From Zobellia laminariae (lineage in GTDB: Bacteria > Bacteroidota > Bacteroidia > Flavobacteriales > Flavobacteriaceae), in the NCBI RefSeq assembly GCF_009725995.1, contig NZ_RCNS01000001.1, positions 1,071,195 through 1,135,194 of the forward strand: a DNA stretch of 64,000 nucleotides. Reading direction: 5' to 3'. Of the stretch, positions 1 through 8,724 are shown piece after piece (the stretch's first letter is position 1; every line of letters begins with the position of its first letter). A program made the translations under genes and the position numbers. The notes under the pieces are model-generated. The model was not told where the DNA came from, ran no database searches, and was given only the letters and a program-made list of their open reading frames with translations.

Positions 1-1880
1 AATCCTTCCGCATCGGTAACCGTAAGACTCACTTCGTAAGTACCAGCAGTTTCGAATGTATGTGAAGGGTCTGATTCGTCAGAACTGTTGCCGTCCTTGA
101 AATCCCATGAATATCCTGTAATTCCCGTATCGTCCGTTGATCCGCTTCCCGTAAAGGATACTGCCAATGGAAGTGTTCCCGAAGTTTTATTCGCACTCAA
201 CTTGGCGACCGGGGCAACGTTTTCTTTTGCTTCCACGATGATGGAAACCGTTTCCGTGCTCTTCAATCCTTCCGCATCGGTAACCGTAAGACTCACTTCG
301 TAAGTACCAGCAGTTTCGAATGTATGTGAAGGGTCTGATTCGTCAGAACTGTTGCCGTCCTTGAAATCCCATGAATATCCTGTAATTCCCGCATCGTCCG
401 TTGATCCGCTTCCCGTAAAGGATACTGCCAATGGAAGTGTTCCCGAAGTTTTATCCGCACTCAACTTGGCGACCGGGGCAACGTTTTCAGGACCTGTTAC
501 TGTTATTAAAATGATATCTAAATCTGAAATTCCCTCTTCGTCTGTAGTTACTAAAGTAACCTCATAATTTCCAGCTTTATCAAAGGTATGCTCAACTTCT
601 ACTGTTTTAGCTGTTTGACCATCTTTAAAATCCCACGTATATGAAACAATAGATTTATCATCCGAAGAATTTAAGCCAGAAAAAGAAACTCTTAAAGGGG
701 CTTCCCCATTAATCGGGGAACCATTGGCAACTGCCACAGGAGATTCATTTGTTGGAAATGGAGTACTAGGAAGTGGATCAACATTCTCTTCTTCTGGACT
801 GGATTCCTGCTCTTCTACCCTAACGGAAACCGTTTCTGTATTTTTCAAACCATCTGCATCAGTAACCGTAAGAGCGACTGCATAAGTACCAGCGGATTCA
901 AAAGTATGCGAAGCATTTGACTGGTCTGAACCGTTTCCGTCCTTGAAATCCCATGAATATCCCGTAATGCCTGTGTCGTCAGTTGATCCGCTACCCGTAA
1001 AGGCTACAACCAAGGGTAGTGTTCCCGAAGTTTTATCTGCACTTACCTTAGCAACCGGTGCAGCGTTTTCTTTGGATTCTACCGTAATGGAAATCGTTTC
1101 TGTATTCTTCAATCCTTCCGCATCGGTAACCGAAAGACTCACTTCGTAAGTACCAGCAGTTCCGAATGTATGTGAAGGGTCTGATTCGTCAGAACTGTTG
1201 TCGTCCTTGAAATCCCATGAATATCCTGTAATTCCCGTATCGTCCGTTGACCCGCTTCCCGTAAAGGCAACCTTCAACGGAACTGTTCCAGATGTCCTAT
1301 CCGCACTTAACTTGGCGACCGGGGCAACGTTTTCTTTTGCTTCCACGATGATGGAAACCGTTTCCGTACTCTTCAATCCTTCCGCATCGGTAACCGTAAG
1401 ACTCACTTCGTAAGTACCAGCAGTTCCGAATGTATGTGAAGGGTCTGATTCGTCAGAACTGTTGCCGTCCTTGAAATCCCATGAATACTCCGTAATACCC
1501 GTATCATCAGTTGATTGGCTACCTGTAAAAGTTACATCTAACGGAAGTGTTCCTGAAGTTTTGTCAGCATTCAGTTTTGCTATGGGAGCAGTATTTGCAG
1601 GACCTGCTACTTTTATAATTATAACATCTAAAGCTGATATTCCCTCTTCGTCTTTGATCAATAAGGTAACTTCGTAATTTCCAGCCTCATCAAAGGTATG
1701 CTCAGGATTTGCCGTACTAGCCGTTTGACCATCTTTGAAATCCCATGCATATGAAACAATGGCTTTGTCATCCGAAGAATCTATAGCATTAAAAGAAACT
1801 TTTAAAGGGGCTTCCCCATTGATAGGAGATCCATTGGCAACTGCCACAGGAGATTCATTTGTTGGAAATGGGATACTAGG
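1..1880 (-). repeat. Tandem DNA repeat encoding PKD domains (264-bp unit, 1110-bp super-unit)
   Basis: The codons for the WDFKD core start on the plus strand at 91, 355, 619, 937, 1201, 1465 and 1729. Spacing is exactly 264 bp (88 aa), except one 318-bp step that carries an extra 54-bp linker. Units three and seven, with their PFPTNESP linkers, match at an offset of 1110 bp, as do units one/five and two/six. So four PKD units plus a linker form a second-order repeat. Bases 1-224 and 265-488 differ at only two positions by eye. Confidence 0.9.
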
Positions 1881-3026
1881 AAGAGGATTAATATTTGTAT
1901 CGGTATTATCTTCTGGCACCTCGGTGACAGGAGTTTCTTCCTCTGTCTCAGTTTCCTTCTCTTCTATTTTAGGTTCTGCCTCCTCAGTTGTTGGAGTAAC
2001 TTCTTCAGGCTCTTCCTCTACACTATCTGTACTTTCCTCTTCCGCTACTACTTCTTCCTCGTTTGAGGGAGCTCCTTCTTCGGAATCAGCTTCTTGCTCT
2101 TCCGCAACTACCTCTTCTTCAGTATCAGTATTCTCATTCTCCTCTGCGACCTCTTCACTTGCAGGAGCATCTTCCTCAACACTATCTGTAACCTCCTCTT
2201 CTTCTTCGTTCGAGGGGGTTTCTTCTTCTGAACCATCGCCCTCATCTCTTACTACTTCATTTGTTCCTTCTTCTTCCTCGATTGGATTATCAGTATCGCT
2301 AATTACCTCCTCTGGCTCTACTATATATAAATCGATATCATCAGCGCCAACAGCTACCTCATATACAACTATCAAACTACTTCCTGCTTGTGTCTTATTC
2401 TCTTTTGATGCAAAAGCAAAATCATCACCATCTTTATGATCCAAAATAAAGGTGTAAGGTTCCAATTCCAATGCCTCAACCTCCAAATCAATGGAAACTT
2501 CTGTATCAATTATATATTCTTGTTTGGTTACCCCTATTAACTCACCAACATCTGGAGCAGTTTTTTCACTAAGATTTGTTTCTAACCAATTGCTGGATTC
2601 ACCCTTATAAACGTCTACTTCTCCACTTCCATCATCCGTATTTATAACAAACATTAAAGTTGCAGTACTAATTGAGCCTCCAATAGAATCCAAAGGACTG
2701 AAATCAAACATTAAATAACTTGTACGCTGCTCCTCTTCCAACCTAATGATCGGCTCATCATATCCTTCTCCATTTTGAATATATGCATCATGAATAGGAT
2801 AAAGGATAGCAGTTCTAATCTCGGTTTCAACTACAACTGAATCCTCAATTTGAGGAATGTCAGGATTATTTGTAGAATCATCCTGCTTAATAACGGGGCT
2901 ATTTTCCTCGCTAAGTACTACATCTCTAAGAGTTTCTGCATCTTTACTACATGCAAGATTTAATAAAAAAGTTATTCCTATAAAACACAAAAAATAGGAC
3001 AAAGTCCTTTTGGGGGTAATATTCAT
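1..3026 (-). CDS. PKD-repeat surface lipoprotein with CBM96/DNRLRE domain (C-terminus beyond window)
   Basis: The minus-strand frame is open from ATG at 3026 to the window edge (1008 codons), so the C-terminus is missing. The N-terminus has a signal peptide ending in a lipobox-like LNLAC (Cys26), which predicts an outer-membrane lipoprotein. Residues about 60-220 resemble a DNRLRE/CBM96 carbohydrate-binding domain (DAYIQNG, RTSYLMFDF, VDVYKGESSNW, DDFAFASKE). Residues about 230-375 form a very acidic Glu-rich linker. At least seven PKD domains follow, each with a WDFKD core. PKD arrays usually act as spacers in surface adhesins or glycan enzymes; a catalytic or sorting domain could lie beyond the edge. 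The gene sits beside an exopolysaccharide locus, which suggests matrix binding. The domain reading is from sequence pattern; the role is inferred. Confidence 0.85.
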   Translation of the reverse strand, partial: MNITPKRTLSYFLCFIGITFLLNLACSKDAETLRDVVLSEENSPVIKQDDSTNNPDIPQIEDSVVVETEIRTAILYPIHDAYIQNGEGYDEPIIRLEEEQRTSYLMFDFSPLDSIGGSISTATLMFVINTDDGSGEVDVYKGESSNWLETNLSEKTAPDVGELIGVTKQEYIIDTEVSIDLEVEALELEPYTFILDHKDGDDFAFASKENKTQAGSSLIVVYEVAVGADDIDLYIVEPEEVISDTDNPIEEEEGTNEVVRDEGDGSEEETPSNEEEEEVTDSVEEDAPASEEVAEENENTDTEEEVVAEEQEADSEEGAPSNEEEVVAEEESTDSVEEEPEEVTPTTEEAEPKIEEKETETEEETPVTEVPEDNTDTNINPLPSIPFPTNESPVAVANGSPINGEAPLKVSFNAIDSSDDKAIVSYAWDFKDGQTASTANPEHTFDEAGNYEVTLLIKDEEGISALDVIIIKVAGPANTAPIAKLNADKTSGTLPLDVTFTGSQSTDDTGITEYSWDFKDGNSSDESDPSHTFGTAGTYEVSLTVTDAEGLKSTETVSIIVEAKENVAPVAKLSADRTSGTVPLKVAFTGSGSTDDTGITGYSWDFKDDNSSDESDPSHTFGTAGTYEVSLSVTDAEGLKNTETISITVESKENAAPVAKVSADKTSGTLPLVVAFTGSGSTDDTGITGYSWDFKDGNGSDQSNASHTFESAGTYAVALTVTDADGLKNTETVSVRVEEQESSPEEENVDPLPSTPFPTNESPVAVANGSPINGEAPLRVSFSGLNSSDDKSIVSYTWDFKDGQTAKTVEVEHTFDKAGNYEVTLVTTDEEGISDLDIILITVTGPENVAPVAKLSADKTSGTLPLAVSFTGSGSTDDAGITGYSWDFKDGNSSDESDPSHTFETAGTYEVSLTVTDAEGLKSTETVSIIVEAKENVAPVAKLSANKTSGTLPLAVSFTGSGSTDDTGITGYSWDFKDGNSSDESDPSHTFETAGTYEVSLTVTDAEG

Positions 3027-3380
3027 AAATAATCCTATTGGGGCAGGGTTAAAAATTTACTATATAACTCGGGCTATATACGTTGCCAAAATACAATTTG
3101 GTCGACGAAGTATTCAAAAAAAACGATGAAATACACTTTTTAGTGTAAAACTGGTATAATAATTATTTTTTTAGCACAATGCCGCAACTCCAAAAAACGA
3201 TTTAACTTTGAACAGGAATCTTCATTTAAGTTTCTTTGATTGACAGACAAAATTCTTCCTGAACATCTACTTCTGAAATAGTTGTATAATTCGATTCAAA
3301 ATAGTAGATAAAAATATTAACTTGCCGACCTGCCAAATAAATGGACATAGCTATTTAATGGGTACACAACACCACCTTTA
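3027..3380. other. Divergent intergenic region
   Basis: This 354-bp AT-rich gap lies between the start of the PKD lipoprotein (minus) and the start of the acetyltransferase (plus), so it should hold both promoters. I see no ORF, RNA gene or convincing terminator in it, and no clear TAnnTTTG box. Confidence 0.5.
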
Positions 3381-3962
3381 ATGATACAATCAAAAAAAGA
3401 CTATCTAGACTATCTAAGGTTAGACCAAGAAGCTTTAGACATAAAGAGTAGTTGGAAAACTCCTCTTAAAGAATTAATTGCCCCCCATTATGCCTGGCAG
3501 TTCCAAAAAAAGCTTAGAAAACTTGAGTATTATAAAAATTGCAGAAAAGACGTTTTAGGCAAATTATACTACTCTTATTTACGTATAAAATTTAAAAAAA
3601 TATCAGTAAAGCTTGGCTTTTCTATATCACCAAACGTTTTTGGGCCTGGCCTAGCAATTCTTCACTATGGCACCATAGTAGTTCACAATGCTGCTAAAGT
3701 AGGTAGGAATTGTAGAATACAAGCTTGTACAAACATAGGAGCATCAGGCGGTAGTATTAAAGCACCTCAAATTGGTAACAATGTTTATATTGGTCCAGGA
3801 GCAAAAATATACGGAGATATAACTATAGGCAACAATGTAGCCATAGCTGCCAATTCATCCGTAAGTAAATCTTGTTTTGAAAACAATGTTTTACTAGGCG
3901 GATCTCCAGCCAGAATTATTAAGGAAATTGATATTAAAAACATAATCCCCTACGCGGATTAA
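3381..3962 (+). CDS. Serine O-acetyltransferase-like hexapeptide (LbH) acetyltransferase
   Basis: A 193-aa protein whose second half (about 85-180) is a left-handed beta-helix of hexapeptide repeats (IGNNVYIGPGAKIYGDITIG) ending in GGSPARII, as in CysE/LbH acetyltransferases. The N-terminal 80 residues are basic and do not look like the full CysE helical domain. The HYGTIVVHNAA and TNIGASGG segments match CoA/acceptor loops of the family. It ends 15 bp from the convergent O-acetylation genes of the polysaccharide locus. That makes acetylation of a sugar or sugar precursor more likely than cysteine synthesis, which is an inference from context. Confidence 0.8.
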   Translation: MIQSKKDYLDYLRLDQEALDIKSSWKTPLKELIAPHYAWQFQKKLRKLEYYKNCRKDVLGKLYYSYLRIKFKKISVKLGFSISPNVFGPGLAILHYGTIVVHNAAKVGRNCRIQACTNIGASGGSIKAPQIGNNVYIGPGAKIYGDITIGNNVAIAANSSVSKSCFENNVLLGGSPARIIKEIDIKNIIPYAD

Positions 3963-3977
3963 GAATAGTTATTTATC

Positions 3978-4789
3978 TCAAAACTGTAGTAAAGCTTTCA
4001 GTTGCGGGCTGTTTTTTAATATATACTGATCTGCATCTTGGTGATGAATACCATCCTTACTATCTATAGAGTCATAATAAACAACAGACTGGAAATAATC
4101 TATTAAATATGTTTCTGGCCTTTTAGAAAATCGCTCGACTATCTCTTTATTATTTAAAGGTAAAGGAGGACTTACCATTTTAAAATCAATTCCACGCTCA
4201 TTACACAAAGAATCAATTTTTTTAAATACTTCATGTTAATATCTGAAATATTTAGAGAATCTAACTGGCTTATGTCTGCAGAGTTAGAAGCATTTGGCAT
4301 TTTAAAATTTGAAAACTTAAACTTTAAAATTTCCTCTTTTGGGAACGTAGTGTTTATATAATCCAATTCGCTCTGATCAAGAGCTTCCAATTGATTTCTA
4401 AATGGTTTGATAAAATAATTATAAGTGTAATCTTGATTTAAGGATGAAGTTAATGTTAAAGGGTTCATCATTAAAATGAGCCTTTTAAAGTTAGAATCGC
4501 CATTAACCAAAGATTCCAACAACAAATAATTACCAGGTAATTCATAACTTTGATTCTCGCAAAGGCAATAATACTCATCATTCTTTACTTTCTTGTAAAA
4601 CTGTTTACACACAGAATCTCCTAGAAGGATTGTATTTGTAAATATCTCTCCTGCAGCCACATTAGATACAAGATCATACACTCCTTTAGCCTTATTTAAG
4701 TACAAAGAAACGGGCACACGAAAAAAGAACACCACAAAAACCATGGGAACTCCATAATACTTTAAAAAATGTATCAAGAAATTTTTCAA
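3978..4789 (-). pseudogene. SGNH-like O-acetyl esterase/transferase partner of MBOAT, interrupted by a frameshift
   Basis: Two overlapping minus-strand frames make one protein. The first (4789-4172, TTG start) has one membrane segment (residues about 13-32) and the SGNH block-I motif GDSV with Ser59. The second (to 3978) carries the block-V motif DGIHH with the Asp and His. Adding one base in the A-run at 4217-4223 (sense strand) joins them into about 270 aa with a continuous K-K-I-D-S-L junction. The TTG start overlaps the TGA stop of the MBOAT gene, so the two are translationally coupled. AlgJ/AlgX-like SGNH proteins work with AlgI-like MBOATs to O-acetylate exopolysaccharides in the periplasm. 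As read, the first fragment lacks the catalytic Asp-His. Either the gene is inactive or the sequence has an indel error. Confidence 0.75.
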
Positions 4790-6207
4790 AACTGGAAGTA
4801 TATAAATGATTGTTGATTACCGAATTTTGCTGTAATAAAGATTAAAAATATAACCGTAAGCACTAACCATAGTAACTTATTGACATTTGTTAGACGCTCA
4901 TCCCTTCTGAATAACCATTCAAGAATGACAAATGGCACTATGTAATAATATAAATAATCTTTATACGGTGTATGATATGAAAACTCAGTAAAAAACTTTC
5001 CAATAATTGTAATTGCCTTTTCTGTGCTCTCACTTCTAAAAAATACCCACCCTATTGTTACGAAACAAAAATTAATACCCATCTGAAAAACCTCTTTCAA
5101 AGAAGGGAATACGGAATTTTCTGCAACAACGGCTGTTAAGTATTTTCTATTGGTATTTAAAACAAAAGATGGGATATAAAGCATAGCATGAATCAACCCC
5201 CATATTACAAAAGTCCAATTAGCTCCATGCCAAAAACCGCTAACGATAAATATTACAAAGATATTTCTGAGCGACATCCATCGGCCTCCTTTTGACCCAC
5301 CCAAGGGTATATACAAATAGTCTCTGAACCAAGTTGAAAGGGAGATATGCCAGCGACGCCAGAATTCCCCTATATTTCTTGAGAAGTATGGGAATTTAAA
5401 ATTTGACATAAGCTCAAACCCAAACAGCTTTGATATACCTATGGCTATATCTGAATATCCACTAAAATCACAATATATTTGAAAAGCAAAATAAATTGAC
5501 CCTAATATTAACGTGCCACCTCCGTAAGTGTCAAAGCCGGAAAAAATATTATCTACTACAGGGGCTAATGAATCTGCGATAACCACCTTTTTAAACATAC
5601 CCCAAACTATCAACCGCAATCCTTGAACAGCAATTTCAGACTTAAACACCCTTCTATTTAATATTTGAGGGAGTAAATTAGTAGCCCTCTCAATAGGCCC
5701 AGCTACCAATTGTGGAAAAAACGATACAAAAGAAGCAAAGGAAACAAAGTCTTTGGTAGGTTTAAGATTACCGCGATACACATCTATGGTATAAGACATT
5801 GTTTGAAACGTGTAAAACGATATTCCAACGGGTAATATAATATTTAAAGTCCAAGTGCTTTGCATTTCATACCCTAGAGAGCTAATCAGTTCAACCCAAG
5901 ATTCAATAAAGAAGTTATAGTACTTAAAAAAACCAAGTACTCCTAGATTGAACAACATACTTCCCCACAAAAGAAAACGTTTCCTGCTTTCTTTAGTCTG
6001 GAGAGGAATGCTATTTCCTATAAAAAAATCTACTATAGTCGATAGAAAAATTAAGAATAGAAAACGATAGTCCCACCAACCGTAAAAAATATAGGAGCTT
6101 ATAAGCACCAATAAATTTTGAGACTTTAAACTCTTATTGAAAACAGACCAATAGAGAAAAAAGACTATCGGTAAAAAAATAAGAAACTCTATGGAATTGA
6201 ATAACAC
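4786..6207 (-). CDS. MBOAT family O-acyltransferase (AlgI/DltB-like)
   Basis: A 473-aa polytopic membrane protein with the membrane-bound O-acyltransferase signature: FWRRWHISLSTWFRDYLYIP (His287), then GFWHGANWTFVIWG with the expected catalytic His327. The start is GTG at 6207, giving MLFNSIEF, the typical N-terminus of this family. AlgI-type proteins pass acetyl groups across the inner membrane to a periplasmic SGNH protein, and the next gene encodes one with overlapping stop/start. The gene lies at the distal end of the exopolysaccharide cluster. The likely role is O-acetylation of that polymer; the acceptor is not shown by the sequence. Confidence 0.93.
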   Translation of the reverse strand: MLFNSIEFLIFLPIVFFLYWSVFNKSLKSQNLLVLISSYIFYGWWDYRFLFLIFLSTIVDFFIGNSIPLQTKESRKRFLLWGSMLFNLGVLGFFKYYNFFIESWVELISSLGYEMQSTWTLNIILPVGISFYTFQTMSYTIDVYRGNLKPTKDFVSFASFVSFFPQLVAGPIERATNLLPQILNRRVFKSEIAVQGLRLIVWGMFKKVVIADSLAPVVDNIFSGFDTYGGGTLILGSIYFAFQIYCDFSGYSDIAIGISKLFGFELMSNFKFPYFSRNIGEFWRRWHISLSTWFRDYLYIPLGGSKGGRWMSLRNIFVIFIVSGFWHGANWTFVIWGLIHAMLYIPSFVLNTNRKYLTAVVAENSVFPSLKEVFQMGINFCFVTIGWVFFRSESTEKAITIIGKFFTEFSYHTPYKDYLYYYIVPFVILEWLFRRDERLTNVNKLLWLVLTVIFLIFITAKFGNQQSFIYFQF

Positions 6208-6452
6208 TTCCTTATGGTTTGGCTGTTACTATCTATTAACAATTCGAATAAAAAAATATCCAAAAACCTGAACCTCAAAAATGATTCGTTCAGGCCGGCA
6301 AAATTAACGCTATTTTCTCACTTAACAACAACATGATACTTTCTTTTGCCTTCTACCACGGTCATAACCGGTTAATAATGGTTTTTACTTAAATAGAAAG
6401 TGAATTTATGATATTCAATGAACCGGGGTAAATCTCAAATCATTAAAACAAA

Positions 6453-7478
6453 TTATCTTGGTGCCACTAACGAGTAAGAGTCCTTTTTATACTCTGAATC
6501 TTCAGGTTTTCTTGTAATGATTCTCAAAGCTCCCATATAAGTCTCCAACTTTGTTATCCCAAGGTCTCTTGACTTCTGAACATCATCTCCATTCCTCCAT
6601 GGCCATTTATAAATACCCCATTTTGCATTTCCTCCCACAGGGTGAGATGCTCGTACGGTACGTTCCTGCTCATCCACTACCTTGCCCCCATCTATCCAAA
6701 CTTGAAGCAGACCGTCATTATCATCTCCCCAAATTACATGTATTACTATGTCTAAGGTCTGACCTGCTTTTGGAATTATTCCTGTAGAATAATATGTACT
6801 CTTACTATCGTTACAATTATTTACTACAAGAACTTCACCTGCGTTCCCAGAGCCCGCACCTCCTTCATTTACAGACCACATGGCTATAAGAGGTGTTTCA
6901 CCCGCTGTACCCTCGTGTACTTGAAAAAATGCCCAAGGGTTTTTTGTATCTACAATATAATTATCTCCAAAACTATAGCTCCATCCAAACCATTCTTCAG
7001 TTCCAGCTGGATGATTAATTTTCCATGGTTCCGTACTTATTTCTGCACGCATATTATACGCATTGGAACACCAGTTACCAACTTCAGGATAGGTAGGGTT
7101 TATACTAAACTTAAGACGGCTATCTTCTTTTGAGACTTGCTTTTCGTAACATTCAGAATTAATTTTCAACTGCCCATTACTAAAGGGCACACCTACTTTA
7201 GATGAGTAATCTGGTATCTCTACATCTCCCCAGCACCAGACTTTTAGACCTGTCTCATTACCCATTGCTCCTTTTGTTTCACAAACAACTTCATTTTTTT
7301 GACTAATTGGATCTCCCCCTTGAACAGGTGTTTCTTCTTCTAATACCTCATTTTCTTCAGGTTCTATTGCTTCATTTTTTCCATACAACTCATCTTTCTG
7401 TCCAATAGATTCATCTTTACCACAGGAAAAAAAACAATTTAACAAGAGAATAGATAAAGCTATTTTCAACACTTTCAT
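6453..7478 (-). CDS. Heparin lyase I-like polysaccharide lyase, lipoprotein paralogue
   Basis: A 341-aa protein with a signal peptide and a lipobox-like FFSC (Cys19), then an acidic low-complexity linker (residues about 25-60), which predicts surface or periplasmic lipid anchoring. The remainder looks like the beta-jelly-roll PF14099 polysaccharide lyase family (heparinase I and glucuronan lyases): NMRAEIST, FFQVHEGT with a Q-x-H pair, VIWGDDNDGLLQVWIDG and WGIYKWPWR. It is closely similar to the next gene upstream, so the pair is a duplication. Position inside an exopolysaccharide operon suggests it trims or releases a uronate-containing polymer. Substrate is unknown; a scavenging lyase is the alternative. 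Confidence 0.8.
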   Translation of the reverse strand: MKVLKIALSILLLNCFFSCGKDESIGQKDELYGKNEAIEPEENEVLEEETPVQGGDPISQKNEVVCETKGAMGNETGLKVWCWGDVEIPDYSSKVGVPFSNGQLKINSECYEKQVSKEDSRLKFSINPTYPEVGNWCSNAYNMRAEISTEPWKINHPAGTEEWFGWSYSFGDNYIVDTKNPWAFFQVHEGTAGETPLIAMWSVNEGGAGSGNAGEVLVVNNCNDSKSTYYSTGIIPKAGQTLDIVIHVIWGDDNDGLLQVWIDGGKVVDEQERTVRASHPVGGNAKWGIYKWPWRNGDDVQKSRDLGITKLETYMGALRIITRKPEDSEYKKDSYSLVAPR

Positions 7479-7665
7479 AATAAGTAGGTTTAACTATAAT
7501 TAAGAAGCGGATTGAAGCAATCTTAACTATTGGATTTGGGTATAAACCTAACGGAGGCATGAATACGTTTAGTACTTTGTAGAGATGTCGCTCATCGAAA
7601 AAACATCATCTATTTTTATCGATAAAGTGTTCAACTAAAAATTATATGTATTGCGAGGTAAAAAA

Positions 7666-8664
7666 CTATGGAGAAACCAGCGTATATGAGTTACTTAGAT
7701 AATCTTTATCTTCTGGTTTTCTGGTAATAATATTTAACGGACCCATAAAGGTCTGTAAATGAGTAATGCCTTGCTTTTGTGATTTTGTAACTCCATCAAT
7801 ACTGCGCCATGGCCATTTATATATTCCCCATTTCGCATTACCCCCAACAGGGTTAGAAAAACGAACTGTTCGACCTTGACGGTCGTGAACCAAAACTCCA
7901 TCAATCCAAACCTGTAAAAGGCCATTATAAGCATCTCCCCAAACAACATGTAGTACGATGTTCAATGTTTGGCCTGCTTTTGGAATAATTTTAGAAGGAT
8001 AAAAATGATTACCATAATTACTGGATGAATTTACAACATGTATTTCACCAGCATTGCCACTGCCTTGCCCACCCTTATTCATAAACCACAAAGCAATTAG
8101 AGGTGTTTTTCCTCGAGTACCTTCATGTACTTGGAAAAAAAGCCAAGGATTGTCCTCATCAATTATATAGTCGTCACCTAACGTATAACTCCAACCAAAC
8201 CATTCTTCAGTTCCCTTTGGGTGATTTACCAACCAAGGAGAGGTACTAATTTCTGCTCGCATGTTGAATTTATTATCACACCATTCACCAGAGGAAGGAA
8301 CTACTGGGTTAACATTAAATTTAATCTTTCCCTTTTCTATTGTTACCTGTTCCTCTGAACATTCAGAATCAATTTTTAGCTGATTATCACTAAAACCAAC
8401 AGACTTTTCTCCTTTATAAGACGGAATACTAACATCTTCCCAACACCAAACTTTTAAGCCTGTGTCAGATGCTTTTCCTCCTTTAGTTTTACAGATTGAA
8501 TCGCCTTCTGAATTAAACAAATCTAACCCTTGGTTAAAACTCTTTTCCTGCGATAAAGCTTGTTTAGTAAATTCTGTAGAATCCTGAAACCTAAAAACTA
8601 TACTACCTATATCACTTGATATTGAGAGTAACCCAATGATAAGAAGTATTGTTATAAGTTTCAT
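7666..8664 (-). CDS. Heparin lyase I-like polysaccharide lyase, soluble paralogue
   Basis: A 332-aa paralogue of the neighbouring lyase with the same fold markers (NMRAEIST, FFQVHEGT, LQVWIDG, WGIYKWPWR, IITRKPED). Its N-terminus is a hydrophobic signal (MKLITILLIIGLLSI) with no lipobox cysteine, so it is expected in the periplasm or medium or held by the uncleaved signal, not lipidated. The 187-bp gap to the paralogue and 60-bp gap to the glycosyltransferase upstream fit one transcription unit. Activity on uronate polymers (beta-elimination) is inferred from the family; the exact PL family cannot be fixed by eye. Confidence 0.8.
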   Translation of the reverse strand: MKLITILLIIGLLSISSDIGSIVFRFQDSTEFTKQALSQEKSFNQGLDLFNSEGDSICKTKGGKASDTGLKVWCWEDVSIPSYKGEKSVGFSDNQLKIDSECSEEQVTIEKGKIKFNVNPVVPSSGEWCDNKFNMRAEISTSPWLVNHPKGTEEWFGWSYTLGDDYIIDEDNPWLFFQVHEGTRGKTPLIALWFMNKGGQGSGNAGEIHVVNSSSNYGNHFYPSKIIPKAGQTLNIVLHVVWGDAYNGLLQVWIDGVLVHDRQGRTVRFSNPVGGNAKWGIYKWPWRSIDGVTKSQKQGITHLQTFMGPLNIITRKPEDKDYLSNSYTLVSP

Positions 8665-8724
8665 TTGGCGTTCAAAAAATTTACTCTATTTACAATCAAA
8701 TAATATACCGTAAATCCGAGTGTA

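Noticed and set aside
88..2439. Several 70-230-codon open frames on the plus strand rich in Ser/Val
   Set aside because: They are antisense to the PKD repeats and Glu-rich linker of the minus-strand lipoprotein, recur with the 264-bp unit, and have no independent family match.
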